Origin: Diospyros lotus
Taxonomy: Eukaryota; Streptophyta; Magnoliopsida; Ericales; Ebenaceae
Length of the DNA: 64,000 nt
Assembly (NCBI RefSeq): GCF_014633365.1
Contig: NC_068349.1
Span: forward strand, 21,156,753-21,220,752
Direction of reading: 5' to 3'
The notes under the pieces were generated by a model that did no database searches, had not been told where the DNA came from, and worked only from the letters and a program-made list of their open reading frames with translations. Positions within the stretch are counted from its first letter, which is position 1, and every line of letters starts with the position of its first letter. The translations under genes were made by a program, and so were the position numbers. This document shows positions 45,136 through 56,962 of the stretch, piece by piece.

Positions 45136-45859
45136 TTAATAGAACCAACACATTCAAGTGAGCCCAAACCATATTTGGGCCATCCTCCACATAGTAGGAA
45201 AACCCACAACACACAAGGTATAATCTTGTCAGGCAATAAGTTAACCTATGAAAACATTTTGTTAATGACCTATTATCTCCAGCATGAACTTGCAGATTTT
45301 GGGACATGGGTGGTTGACAATTTCATTTCTCGATATTGGTGACAATATGGTCGATTTTCTTACGAAAAAAGACAATGTGGTTGATTTCTACACGATAAAA
45401 GCAGTGTGTGTGTGTGTGTCTTCTGCCAAAAATTGTGCATAAACAGATTACTGGTTTGCAAATTAACATAACTTTGAGTTTTCAATTTGATTGATTGTGT
45501 GGGAGAGTGAAGTCCAGTTTTCCTCTATAAATTCATCATTATTTTCCTTTTAGCATGGTGATTATTAGTGACTATCTGGAGAACAAGGTGTGATTGTCAA
45601 TGGTTAATGTCAAAGAGAGGCCATTGTATTTAAAAGTTTATTGTGTGCTTGAATTCGCCTTGTGTTTTTGTGATTTTACTTTTTAGTCCTTTATCCACCC
45701 TACTTGTTGAAATTGTTTGAGTTTCATTTTGGCATGCATGTTTTAATTTGATTTTGATGGAAAATTAGCCTGTTATGAATCAGTTGAATGGCTATTTTCT
45801 ATGTGAATAGTAGTAGTCTTCTATAGTGACATCAAGCTATAGGTCCGCAATTAGACTAC

Positions 45860-46530
45860 TAATTACATTTAAAGTTGTCAGATCTGTGTGTTGGCTGTGA
45901 ATGAAACAGTCTTTCATGATAGCTCATTACGGGTCTCTTGGAATTTATGTTTAAGATGTACTCCTGTATCATTTATTAATATTTTTTGAGTTATTTTTAA
46001 AGAATATGCAAATTTTTGAAGTCCTTGTGTTTTTGATGTTGCTTTCATTTGTTCACTTTAGTTGATCTTTTGTATTTTCTTGGCAAGTATGGTATGCTCG
46101 TGTTTTTTTTCCTATGGCTTTGCATGTTTTCTTTTAGTTCTGGTGGCAAATTAGCCAATCACACTTTGGCTGAATGGCTGTCATCTGTGTGAGTGGTCAG
46201 TAAGCTCACCTAAAGCAAGGTGTCAGTTGCTTTATTGGGTGAATGCAATCTTTGCATTGACTCCTAGGCTGTTGTCCACATTTTACTTGGGAAACTTTTC
46301 TGAATCTTCATTCCCTTTGCTAGATTTTATAGGACACCTAATTTTTGATGCTTCTATTTTTGGCTTTTTTTTCTATGCACCTAGATTATAAAGGTTGTGC
46401 CCTAGATGACTTTAGCTTTCCATGATTGGTACCTTGCACTTTTCCATTCAAAGATGAACACTGTAATGCTAGACAATGCTTAAAAGGCAGATCAATTGTT
46501 GAATGTATGAGGTTGGTGAAAGGCGCTAGA
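45860..46530 (+). repeat. Single 0.68-kb unit of copy 2
   Basis: Corresponds to the tandem pair in copy 1. It looks mosaic: first-unit features at its start and second-unit features later. Confidence 0.8.
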
Positions 46531-47093
46531 TCTCCTTCAGAAAAGGGGTATCATTTTATTTTCTTCTAATTTTGAAGGTCTAAGCCATTGGATGCATGTT
46601 TAGATAAGGAAGAGAAATCATTAATATTAAAATTGTTAAAGAATACAAAAAACAAGAAAGAAGAAAAAGAGATGCTGGATTACCAACTTGATGTAGCACT
46701 AGGATGCATGAAGAAGAGAATAGAAGGGATGGGAATAAGATAAGAAAACTTGAATGCTAAATTGTTTGAAAAACAGAGCATGGGAATAGGAGATTTGGAG
46801 TAAAAGAAATGACATACTTTTGGGATGGAAATAGAAGACTAGGAATAGATGTAATACTCGATTTTCACATATGATTTTCTTTATTTTATTGAATTGAAAA
46901 TTCAAAGGAAAATGCAAGAAAATGAATTTAGATAAAAATATATGTTTTAGTAGGTTTTGAAACCAAAATATAGAGGATTTGAAAGTTAGGCTATAGGAAG
47001 CAAGTTCCAAAATGAAGAAATTGATTTTGAAACCTAAGCTTGGGGAAAGCTAGAATTTCTTGAGAGAGGTGCCCATGTTTTCAAATTTGGAAA

Positions 47094-47269
47094 GGAAAAT
47101 GCTATTGCTACACCTTTGTGTATACTTTGGGCTACATAAAGGTGTACCAATGACAAAAAAGTCCCCCATGAGGTGCATAGAGGCGCATGTGAGACGAGAG
47201 ATATTTTGGTCATAATACCCCCTTATGTAGACCAAGATGTACAAAATGGTTGTACATCTAGTATGATTC
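47094..47269. mobile_element. MULE-type MITE, private to copy 2
   Basis: 176 bp between a perfect 9-bp target duplication ATTTGGAAA (47085-47093, 47270-47278). Copy 1 has the single empty site at about 15418-15430. Ends GGAAAATGCTATTGCTACAC and, reversed, GAATCATACTAGATGTACAAC form an imperfect inverted repeat of about 50 bp, with CTACATAA conserved in both arms. Confidence 0.88.
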
Positions 47270-47739
47270 ATTTGGAAATGTATGTTTCAGAACCTAGTGT
47301 TTAGGAGTTTTGAATTTCATTAAAGTAAAGAAAAATGATGGAATCTTGAGAAATGGACCACAGATTTAGAATCCTTGTGTCTAAATGAGTCTGTTGGAAT
47401 ATACCTCGATACACTTTGGAGAAGCGTGGCACGAGTTTCGAGGTAGATATTGCATGGCATGCAAAATGAGGAATTTATAGAAGTTGGATGTGGCATATTT
47501 TGGCCAATATAATATTGGAAAAATATATGGAAAAGAAGAAGAGAGAAGAGCAGAAGGAAGATGTTGATAGTGGGAGAGAAAAAGGAGAGAAGAGCGTGGA
47601 ATATTATGGAAAATTGGATGAAAGTGTTTAAAATGTTTTTGTTACTCTTCCTTATATACCCCTATTGGTTTTGAGAGTAATCTAGTCATTTGGGTCTATT
47701 ATTTAATCTTCTTTACTGCTTGTTTTGCCATGCATCATT

Positions 47740-48626
47740 TTCACAAAAGGTCTCAGCTCATCGTTAAGACCATTAATGAATCTCATTAAAGTAAGACTCA
47801 TTCAAGGTCGGATGGGAATTGAGCATTAGTGCTTTTAATTCCTCAAACCTTACCTGATAATCCGTGACAATCTTTTTATTTTAGTTTATCACTTTATTGA
47901 ACTCTTCATTGTTACTCTCATCTCCGATTTGAGTTATATCCTCAGTTCTAGTAGAAAAATTCCGAATAGGCAAATTGCCTCCCGAAACTTCTCTTTTTAA
48001 GGAATCAGAATATATCTTGGAAAAACATTCAGCTGGAATACTAACCTGAAACTTCTTTGGCATTAGAATCAGTAAGTCATCCAGCTTGTGGTTGAGGCTA
48101 GCAAATGTTTCTTAGAGTTCGTTCTCCATCTCCACAGTTCTGATTCGCCTGGATTTGCCTTTCAATTTTCTTCCAATGATCGATTTGCTCCTCTTGGAAT
48201 CTGTCTTGGATTTCTTCAAAATCTAATTGGGAACAATCTGCTATTAATTGCCTATCATTAGCCGAGAATCACCGTCTGAAAATCGCCTGGTCTTGCTTTG
48301 CTGCCTAGATCATCGGAATTCGCTTGACCTTGCTTTGCTGCCTAGATTGCCAGAATTAGCCTGGCCTTGCTTCACTGCCTAGATCATTGGAATTCACTTG
48401 ACTTCCACTTCTGATATTGACTTCCTGAATTGCACAATGCAGCAACTGAGGATTGCAGCTGGATTAACAGTTGGAAATCACTTGGATTTGCTTCAATTAA
48501 CAATCGATAATTGTCAGAATCATAGTCAAGAACTGTTGGCTTGCGTCGCCTTTCAACTTTGAACCTTGATTAGCTGCTAGGAATTGATGGAATCACAACT
48601 GGGAATCAATTGACCCTGATATCATT
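47740..48626 (-). pseudogene. LTR-retrotransposon gag remnant and leader
   Basis: The minus strand at about 47750-47880 encodes DYQVRFEELKALMLNSHPT, a Ty3/gypsy Gag core motif, with stops and a frame change before the open frame at 47881-48063. Upstream (to 48626) is leader-like sequence with three 37-bp repeats. Next to the LTR, GACCCTGATATCATTTG is a decayed tRNA-Met primer site on the minus strand. Protease and pol are absent. Confidence 0.65.
48292..48402. repeat. 37-bp tandem repeat, three units
   Basis: Units start CTTGCTTTGCTGCCTAGAT at 48292, 48329 and 48366, with a few differences each, within the gag leader. Confidence 0.85.
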
Positions 48627-48989
48627 TGTCATGTACCTAGGGTTTAGCTAGGGTTTTAGTAGGAAAATATCGGGAATGGAGAGAATTGGAGGGGGAATTG
48701 GACAGAAAGAGGGAGATAACGGACATATTTGAGGGGGAAGTGTAGACTAAACAAAACAAGAGAGAGAGTTAGAGGAAAACGAGGGAGAGATCTGTGAAGC
48801 GAGAGAGAAATCATAATTCAAATTATCATTCATCTATGTCATTCTCTAATTGATCCAACCTATTTATAAGCTACTTTATCTTTTACAACTGAAAGGTGCA
48901 AACTGCTACAGCACTAGAGTACAACTAGAAAAAATTACATAAAATATATAATTACTAATATATCCCCAGGGATCCTCTGGGTTGTGGCA
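48627..48989 (-). repeat. 5' LTR of the gag remnant
   Basis: TGTCATGTACCTAGGG to GGGTTGTGGCA, 363 bp, with a minus-strand TATA box (CTTATAAATAGG, about 48860) about 130 bp from the inferred LTR start, the same spacing as in the family at 18389 and 52264. The right border is inferred and less certain than the left. Confidence 0.6.
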
Positions 48990-49488
48990 ATAGGCCCCAT
49001 TTATCACCTCATTTCCTTCAAATTTCCTTCCCTAATTTGTTCCATGTTTTCAGCACATCTTGTCTCCACTTTTCCTATTTTTATTTTATTAATCTATAAT
49101 TTTTGTACTTCATTCCATAAAATTTTCAATGTTTTATAAATTGGACTGTGCATCAAATTGAAAAAAGAGAGGGTTAAGGGTTAATGGTTGGATTGTAGTC
49201 GAACTGTGATGTAATTTTATTAAGGTAGTGTTTGTTAACCACGATATGGGTTGCAAAACGTAGGATATGGAAAGCATTTTAGACAAAAAGTATTTTCTAT
49301 TGTGTTTGTTAAATTTGTTTGGCAACTATTGGAAAAGAAGTTATGCGACTTTATATCTTGGATTATCCAGATAAATTTATCTCTCCCCGTTCAGATAAAT
49401 TTATCTTGGACCTTACAGATAAGAAAAAATGACCCCATATGCCCCCTAATGCATTCCAAAAAATTTAACAAATATTCTGATAAAACTT

Positions 49489-49784
49489 TGTCAAGTCCAA
49501 CGGAGCTGACAAGTATATCTCAAGAATTCCTTGAGAATTGTGTAGGAGAGACTTGATTGGAGAGAGAGAGAGAGAGAGAGAGTTTAGAGGGAAAATTCAA
49601 GATTCTATTCATTCATATCTTCTTCAAGTGAGATCAGTTTGTATTTATATTGATCTCACCAGCCAAGTGGACAATTTGAATAATTCCTGCCAAAATTCTA
49701 TACAACCGCTAACTACCATGTGCTACGGCTACTACTACCTTCCCGCCTATCTTTATTTAGTAAGAACATGTTAGGCACATGACA
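49489..49784 (-). repeat. Gypsy 3' LTR (left)
   Basis: TGTCAAGTCCAACGG to CACATGACA; includes a GA microsatellite (49558-49582). The polypurine tract lies just right (minus strand GGGGTGGGTAAA, 49785-49797). Confidence 0.92.
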
Positions 49785-50396
49785 ATTTACCCACCCCTTG
49801 AAACATTTATTGTCCTCAAGAAATACAAAGTAGACTAACTACCCTAGGGAACTATGTGAGCAAATCAAGGAGATATTCCCATGTGTTGTGGTCGTTATGA
49901 AGATGAGACCATTTCACCGCCACTTGGGTTATGGGGGCTCCATGTCTATAAATGACCCTTTTATCTAGAACAGGTGTGGTTTTTGCCTGAGGCACATTGT
50001 TGTTCGTACCTTGAGGCAGATTTGCATTCACTTGTTGTCCTCCAACGCTTTTCTTCAATAGTGACACATGGAACACTGGATGAATATGAGAATTCTCTGG
50101 TAGCCGCAGAGGATATGCCACCTTACCCAATTTAGCCTCAATGGGAAATGTGCCATAGTACTTGGGGCTTAACTTGGACACTGGTTTTGTAGTCAATGCC
50201 CGAACGTGGGTTGGCCTTAGTCTTAGATAGACCTCATCTCCTACTGCAAACTCCCTCTCGCTTCTTCCTTTATCAGCTTGTTGTTTCATTCTATTCCGAG
50301 CCATAGCTAAATCCCTCTTTAGCTGTCCCAAGATTTCATGCCTTTGTTGGAGATGATCTTCTACAACTGCCACATTGGTAGTCTCCCGAATAGCAA

Positions 50397-50413
50397 GGGG
50401 GGGGGGGGGGGGG
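50397..50413. repeat. Poly(G) run of 17
   Basis: Homopolymer of G within the decayed integrase region; it breaks the reading frame. It may be partly a sequencing or assembly artefact. Confidence 0.9.
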
Positions 50414-52263
50414 CTTATACCCAAATAGAGCTTCAAATGGTGACATCCTGATAGATGTGTGGTGGCTGGAGTTGTACAACCATTAGGCTAGTGATAGCCA
50501 CTTGTGCCAGCTCTTGGGGCGGTGGAAACATAAGCACCTTAGGTAGTTCTCCAAACATTGATTAACTCTCTTTGTTTGTCCATCAGTTTGGGAGTGATAG
50601 GCTGATGACATGCTTAGCTTAGACCTAAGGGATTTTAGTAGAGCTTGCCACAATAGACTGATGAATACCTTATCATAGTTAGAGATGATGGTTTTTGGAG
50701 TTTTGTGTATCTTAACAACTTGATTTAGGAATACTCTAGCAACTTCCTACGTGGTGTATGAGTGAGAAAGGCTCAAGAAGTGAGCAGAGTTTGTTAACCT
50801 GTCCACCACCACTATTATGCAATCTTTCCCTTCCGATTTAGGCAGCCCTTCCACAAAATCCATTGACAAGCTCTCCCATGCTTGGCCTGGAACAACTAAA
50901 GGTTGTAACAATCCGGGGTAGCTACATTCTCATGCTTGCATCTCTTGCAAGTATTGCATGCCATGACAAACTTAACCACAACTTCCTTTAATTTAGGCTA
51001 GAAGAAGATCTACTTCACCTTATGGTGTGTGTTTTGAATCCCTGAGTGTCCTCCCAATGAGGACTCATGGAGGGTTTGGAGTATCCTTTGCTTTATGTCC
51101 TGTCTATCCCCAATCACTATTCTTCCTTTGTATCGGATCACCCCATTCTTAAGCGTGTATCCTGGTTTGCTGGTGGGGCTCAAGATCAGCTGCTCTAGTA
51201 ACCCTTTGATTTGCTCATCGAAATCATAACTGGTGGCCACCTCTTGATACCAATCTAGTACCAAGGCAGTTATGGCTATTGCTTCTCCCTCCTTCTGACA
51301 TCTGGACAAGGCATCGGCCACTACATTATCCTTCCCTTTCTTGTATTGTATAGTGTAGTCAAGACCCATCAACTTTGCCATACTCTCCTTTTGTAATTGA
51401 GTGTGTAGCTTCTATTGAAGCAAAAATTTTAAACTTTGACGGTCAATCTTGATCATGAATTGAGCCCCTTTTAAATAATGCCTCCACTTGTCCATTGCCA
51501 TCAACACAACTACAAACTCCTTCTCGTAAATACTTAGCCCCACATGTCTAGGGGTTAAGGCTTGACTGAGAAATGCTAGGAGCTTTCCCTCCTGCATTAA
51601 TACCGTCCCAATTCCAGTCTCACAAGCGTCTGTTTCCAGCACGAAGGTTTTGTTAAAGTTAGGTAGGCTCAACATCGGGGCCTCACCCATAGCCCTCTTG
51701 AGTTGTTCAAAGGTTGTTTCAACCTGAGCATCCCACTTGAAACCTTCCTTCTTCAGTAATTGAGTTAAAGGCTTACTAATGATCTCGTAGTTCTTCACGA
51801 ACCTCTTGTAGTACTCTGTTAGGCCTAGAAACCCCCTCAAGGCTTTAAGGGTGTTAGGCCAACTGCTACCTTCTTTGGGTCTGTGTTGACCACTTGGCCC
51901 AAGATAATATACCTGAGGTACTCCACTTGCCTTTGAGCAAAAGAGCACTTCGACCTCTAGATATGCAATTGGTTGACTCTAAGGATCTCGAAGGTAGCCT
52001 TAAGGTGTGTCAAATGTTGGTCAAAAGTACGGCTATACATCAATATATTGTCAAAAAATACCAAGATGAAGTTTCTTAGGTGGGGTTAAAAAATGTGGTT
52101 CATCAAGAATTGGAAAGTAGCTGAGGCATTGATAAGGCCAAAGGGCATTACCAAGAACTCGTAATGGCCCTTGTGGGTTTGAAAAGTAGTCTTTGGGTCT
52201 TTAGGGCTCATTTGAATCTGGTGATAGCCAACTCTTAGATCAAGCTTAGGAAAAATGGTTGCA

Positions 52264-52647
52264 TGTCATGACCCAAGGCATAATAGAAGGGTATTATGGT
52301 AATAGGATTGTAGTGGGTTGTTAGGATATTTTTTACAAGTTGTTAGAAGCACATGGGTGCTGTTAGGAGGTTGTTAGAAATTAGTTAACTAGCTACTATG
52401 CCTATATAAAGGCCCCATTGTAAGAGCAGAAGATATGTTTTGGAATGATAAATGAATATTCTGTTTTCTCTCTAAGTTTCTCTACAATCTTTCTCTCATT
52501 TCTCTATTCTGCTCTCCCTCATTTTCTCTCTAATTTCTCCCCCATTCTTCTTCAATTTTCCCTCTAATACATTCTGCCCTTAACCTTCATTCAATTGGAT
52601 TCTTCCGATTGTCCATTTCAGTCCGTCATGAACCCTAGTTCATGACA
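52264..52647 (+). repeat. Solo LTR inside gypsy RT
   Basis: 384 bp, TGTCATGACCCAAGG to AGTTCATGACA, with a perfect 5-bp target duplication TTGCA (52259-52263, 52648-52652). Copy 1 has the empty site at about 16203-16212. Plus orientation by its TATA box (CCTATATAAAGG). Same family as 18389-18784. Confidence 0.94.
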
Positions 52648-53300
52648 TTGCATTCCTTAATTCATCTAGGAGGTCTTCAATGAGTGGAATTGGGTATTTG
52701 TCTTTGATGGTCATGGCATTTAGCTGGTAGTAATCTACACAGAAACACCATGATCCATCCTTCTTTTTTACTAGCAATACCGGGGATGCGTAAGGACTGT
52801 GGCTAGGTTGAATTAGGGACTGTTGTAACATTTCTTTGACCATTTGCTCTATTTGTGTTTTCTGGGTTGGGGGGTATCGATAGGCTCATGCATTAAAGGG
52901 TTTAGAACTGAGTTTCAAATTGATGGAATGGTCATGGGTTCTAGGAGGAGGTACAGTTGTTGGCTCCCTAAAGAGATCTTCATATTCAAACAAAAGCATA
53001 TGAAGTAGGTCAAGTTGATTTACCTCCCACTCTGCTTGAGAGGGGCTGCTGACCACCAACAAGAGTTCACTGTCTCTCCTTTGATCCTCCTCCTCCCCTT
53101 CTTCCACTACATGTATAGAGAAAAGTAGGCCACCTGAGTTAGCTTCTGCCTGAGCATCCTCTGTAAATGCTTCCCCGTGATCATCTTGCACACTCCGACT
53201 TCCTTGCTGCCCACCAATGTCATTCCCTTCCCTTCCCTTCTTTCTCAAAGGTCATCTCCATCTTGTTAAAATCGAAGCAGATGGGGCTCACTTGCTTCAT

Positions 53301-54059
53301 CTAGTCTACCCTCAAGACCACATCACATCGCCCTAGTTTTAATAACCTTAGATCTGCCTTGAACTCTTCACCCTGCATCTCCAAACGGAAGTTAGCATAA
53401 GTTGACTTGCTCATCACCTTACTTCCATTAGCCACTGTTACTAAAAGTGGTTGTGTGCTAATCAGTGAGCTCTTCAATTGCTTGGCAGTACCTTTGTCCA
53501 AAAAACTGTGGGTACTCCCACTGTTAATGACCTTCTGGTGCTTAGGGATTCTAAACCACTCAAAGGCCCTCTCACATCTTCTAATCCACCATTGAGGTGT
53601 ACTTCCATCAAACATGGGGATATCCAATTTTGGCATTGGTATTCTCGGGTGGCCGAGGCCTCCATTCGCCCCCTGCCTTCGACCAGCCACATTCTCCCCC
53701 ATTTCCCCCAGCTCTTCCCCAATCTTAGAGGTTCCTGATCTCCTCTGACTTGTCCCATGGCCGGGAAGGATTGGGTTTGCTCTTTCCCTAGGAGGAAAAT
53801 CTGGGGAGAGGCTTACCGGTTGTTGTCACGCAAACATGACCATGAAGCCTTGTAGCTGCTCATGAATCTGCACTCCTACTTCTTGTCGGATTTGATTGAC
53901 TGCACCATCTAATTTGTGATTAATGGAAATGGTTGCCTTGTGATTACGATTTGATCCCAATTCTAGTTGATCCACCCTCACTTGCAAGTCTGATACCATG
54001 GACCTGAATTGGTGTAGTTGCACCTCCATATTCTTCATCCTCGTGCCGTCTACCATCAT
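53301..54059 (-). pseudogene. Gypsy gag fused to protease by deletion
   Basis: The minus strand begins near 54059 with a coiled-coil-like gag N-terminus (VQLHQFRSMVSDLQVRVDQL). A second frame has the gag core PKLDIPMFDGSTPQWW, then jumps from FRIPKHQKV straight into the protease motif NSGSTHSFLDKG. Most of gag, including the zinc knuckle still present in copy 1, is missing. The protease Asp is Asn (codon 53523-53525), as in copy 1. Confidence 0.88.
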
Positions 54060-54108
54060 CGGATCTTTCCCGCAACGTCGCTTGGCCTGGATCGCTCTGA
54101 TACCAAAT

Positions 54109-54397
54109 TGTTAGGTCCAACGGATTTGACAAGTATATTTGCGGAATTCTTGAGAATTGTGTAGGAGAGACTTGATTGGAGAGAGAGAGAGAGAGAGAAA
54201 GAGGGAAAATTCAAGATTCAATTCATTTATATTTTCTTCGAGTGAGATCAGTTTGTATTTATATTGATCTCACCAGCCAAGTGGACAATTTGAATAGTTT
54301 CTGCCAAAATTCTATACAATCGCTAACTACCATGTGCTACGACTACTGCTACCTTCTCGTCTCTTTTATTTAGTAAGAACATGTTAGGCACACGACA
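54109..54397 (-). repeat. Gypsy 5' LTR (right)
   Basis: TGTTAGGTCCAACGG to CACACGACA, clearly diverged from the left LTR by substitutions and small indels. The PBS lies inside at about 54093-54107 (minus strand TTGGTATCAGAGC). Confidence 0.92.
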
Positions 54398-55199
54398 AAA
54401 TCTTGGAATGCTTAGCAGTTTTATTTTGACCATTCTATATCTTGGTCTAGAAGGTATTCCAACCTTATTTTGATACAAGCTTGTCTTGCTCATTTTAACA
54501 AACGCTATCTAAGTATATAACGATTAATAATTGAATCTATGATCTAAAAATAAAAAATAAAAATTCATTATATAATTTATAATAACATTCTTTTACATTT
54601 ATTGTGTTTCCAAAAAAAAAAACAATATATAAATATATCTACATGTATAAACATGTAAAAAAGTAAAGACACTCAAAGAATTATTTTGGAATTGCCACCA
54701 CTAAATTAATGAAAAACTAATATATATATATATTATACATTCGAGAGTGCATTGGTGGTGAAACTAATTTATATACAATGGTTCCTCATTTAATTCCTCA
54801 TTTAAGAGGATAAATGAGGAATTTATCCTCAAAAGTTTTATATATGTCATATTAATCAAGTCTCAAGGTCTTTTTTTAAGAAAACCTTGGCTCCTCCATT
54901 CCATGAATCCTTCACCCACTAGGATTCTTATACGAATCGAACTGACATCCAACTTGAATGTCAAACTACAAGTATTATTCACTGTATTAGTTCACCAATT
55001 CAAGTTCATTTCTCTATCACTGGTATCCAGTTAATATCCCTAGGTGTATGCTTGGAAGAATGGTAGAGCATAGGACAAAATGTTACATAATGGAACAGAA
55101 TGTAAGGGTAAAAGAGGTAACGTAAACTTTGTTATCCTCCCATTGTTTGGGAAGAATGAAGCACAACATATGCAATATATTACTTTGTTTGGATGAAGA

Positions 55200-56962
55200 A
55201 TGGAAGGAGACTGAAGTAAAAAGAGAAAATAAAGTCATAGTTATATAACTTTCACTTTTAAAATAAATTACTAGATGCAAAAACAATAAGGGTAACATAG
55301 TCAAACAGTAAAATATTTATAAATGTTTTTCGTTCCCCCTCCTTACACCCCAAATTTAGGTGCAAGGGAAATAGGGGTACGAGAGGCAACAGGAGGGTAC
55401 ATCCCTTTCCATTCTACTATGAAATTCTATCCCAAGCAAGAGGAAGAGTCTCCTTCCTCTCTTGTACTATCCCTTCTCCCTCTATAACCTCCATTCAAAC
55501 ATAGCATAAAGGTTTCTCAGATTTGCCAATCTGCAATCTGCATTGTCAACACAGTGATCCTTTTGTGATCACACATGCTCTTAAGATCCTTAGAATCTCT
55601 GGTAATGAAATTGAGGTAAATTTGTGTATCAACAGAGGTAGAAAAGAGTTATGTTCTTTTGTGTTCATGCAAGCATGTAAAGGCCACAACAAACATGAAT
55701 GTTTATTGTTTTCTATTTGCATCACAGAAAAGTTTTAAGCATTTCCATGAAACTGTGGACATAAGGGCTTGTATCTAGTCTTGGAGGTCAAGTCACCAAG
55801 TTCGGGAAGGTTGACAAGGAATGGAAGAAATTCCTTGATGGGCACCAGGTTCATCTTAGCTTGGTTGAGTTGGTTGGAAGTTTTGATGTTAGCCATCCCT
55901 AGATTAAAGAAATGTTCTACCTGCTCATGCTCATTGACTAATGCATCAAATAACCCTCACCAAGTGGCAATGCTTACCTCACACATAGAACATGCTTGAT
56001 GAAGTGGGGAGTTCAAAGGTGATGTAGAACAAGGAGTCCTAGAATAGAATTTACCAAGTTGTAGACAGAGAATCCGGAGAGAAGAAAGGTAAAATAGATC
56101 TAAAACACAGCCAAAAGTGACTGGTTCTTCAGCCAAACAGGGGTCAACATCTGGTTAAGCATTTAGGAACAAGGAGGACAATTCTTCTGATAGTAAAACT
56201 GCCAAAAATTAACCCTAGGGAAAATTTACAACTGTTTAGATAGTCCTCCTAACTTAACCCACCAGGATAAGGGTTTAGTTTCCTAATTCTGTTGGGCTAG
56301 ACACCTTCTACTACTCCTAGGCCCATAAGGAAAGCATGGGCTTTAAGATAAGACTCTAAAAATCATAACAGCATAGTTTTAACCCAAATAAAAATAACGT
56401 GATACAAAAATGACCCTGCTAATAATTTTTTTTACTGCTCCTGCATCAAAAGGGAAAAGAGAAAGTTGAAGATTGAGGGGTGAAGCTTAGCCAAAAATCT
56501 GTCATCTTGTTTTGGTGGATAAATCAAGCATGAAACTTGGACAAAGTTTGTAATTATTGTGTGATACTTTGTTGATGGAGTGTTTAGGCATCATTTTTTA
56601 GTTAGGTGCATACAAATTGAAGTGTTAAAACACCCTCAAATGCACTGGTTTTGATTGTAGACTGAAGCATGCTCTAAAGTTATTGTAGATTAGTGATCTA
56701 TAATAGTTGGAAAGCTCACTGTTTTTCTATAAACGAAGCCTTTAAGGGCTACCAATATGTGGGGTTCAAAAATATGTTACTGAAGATATGGCACGAGAAT
56801 CACCTAAAAGGGCGTTTCCTACAACTAGTTATGATTTTTCTTCTGCAACCATAATAGAACATACGAACCAACACACTGCCTACACAGCAGCAAACTTTGG
56901 CGAATTTCTTGTATCTGTAGGATGGGTAAAAAATAAATAAGGAAATTCTACATGGTAGATGA
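55200..56962. other. Unassigned DNA
   Basis: A minus-strand frame at about 55740-55940 (LFDALVNEHEQVEHFFNLGM and on) is open for some 70 codons between stops but unrecognised; it could be a decayed transposon protein. The rest shows no gene. Confidence 0.4.

Larger units (their letters stand above)
35474..47629 (+). repeat. Segmental duplication, copy 2 (main block)
   Basis: Direct copy of 1-15781. It starts where the sequence of base 1 reappears (35474) and diverges at about 47630, just past a shared GATGAAAGTG. It carries its own insertions at 35661-38669, 42509-42840 and 47094-47269, a 92-bp tandem duplication at 39997-40180, and only one copy of the 0.68-kb unit that is doubled in copy 1. 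The 35.5-kb offset and the unique DNA between the copies suggest a real insertional or tandem duplication. A falsely retained second haplotype cannot be excluded from sequence alone. Confidence 0.92.
49852..53248 (-). pseudogene. Gypsy pol with chromodomain, multiply inactivated
   Basis: RT N-terminus ([15 protein letters not shown]) is cut by a solo LTR at 52264-52647. The RT active site reads FFDNIL where a YxDD motif is expected (Asn codon 52047-52049). RNase H follows (FVLETDACETGIGTVL). The integrase zinc finger has HESSLGGHSG and CNTCKRCKH; its catalytic core keeps [11 protein letters not shown] but has QTDGQTKRVNQ, where Glu is expected (Lys codon 50570-50572). A run of 17 G (50397-50413) and stops break the C-terminal part. 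The last frame ends in a chromodomain (ITQVAVKWSHLHNDHNTWEY). No activity is possible. Confidence 0.9.
49489..54397 (-). mobile_element. Ty3/gypsy chromovirus, probably Reina clade (copy 2)
   Basis: About 4.9 kb including a later solo LTR. It has 296- and 289-bp LTRs, a tRNA-Met PBS and a PPT; order gag, protease, RT, RNase H, integrase, chromodomain on the minus strand. Its short length, small LTRs and C-terminal chromodomain fit Reina-type chromoviruses. Flanking 5-mers (AACTT, AAATC) do not match well, so the target duplication is unclear. The related copy at 16.1-17.65 kb is the same insertion duplicated. Confidence 0.88.
49224..54509. mobile_element. Harbinger/Tourist-like MITE split by a gypsy element
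   Basis: Left end GGTAGTGTTTGTTAA, right end TTAACAAACGCTATC, a 15-bp imperfect inverted repeat, flanked by TAA on both sides (49221-49223, 54510-54512). MITE sequence proper is 49224-49488 and 54398-54509; the gypsy element fills the gap. The right end exists in copy 1 at 17757, so the MITE predates the duplication. Confidence 0.72.
49224..55199 (+). repeat. Segmental duplication, copy 2 (right block)
   Basis: It contains the more complete version of the MITE-plus-gypsy locus whose truncated counterpart is at about 16.1-17.76 kb. Alignable parts are 52190-54240 against 16135-17490 (minus the solo LTR and differing gag deletions) and 54233-55200 against 17482-18388. Confidence 0.85.

Noticed and set aside
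49484..54402. Target duplication of the gypsy element
   Set aside because: The flanking 5-mers AACTT and AAATC agree at only two positions, so I did not call a duplication; LTRs, PBS and PPT still define the element.
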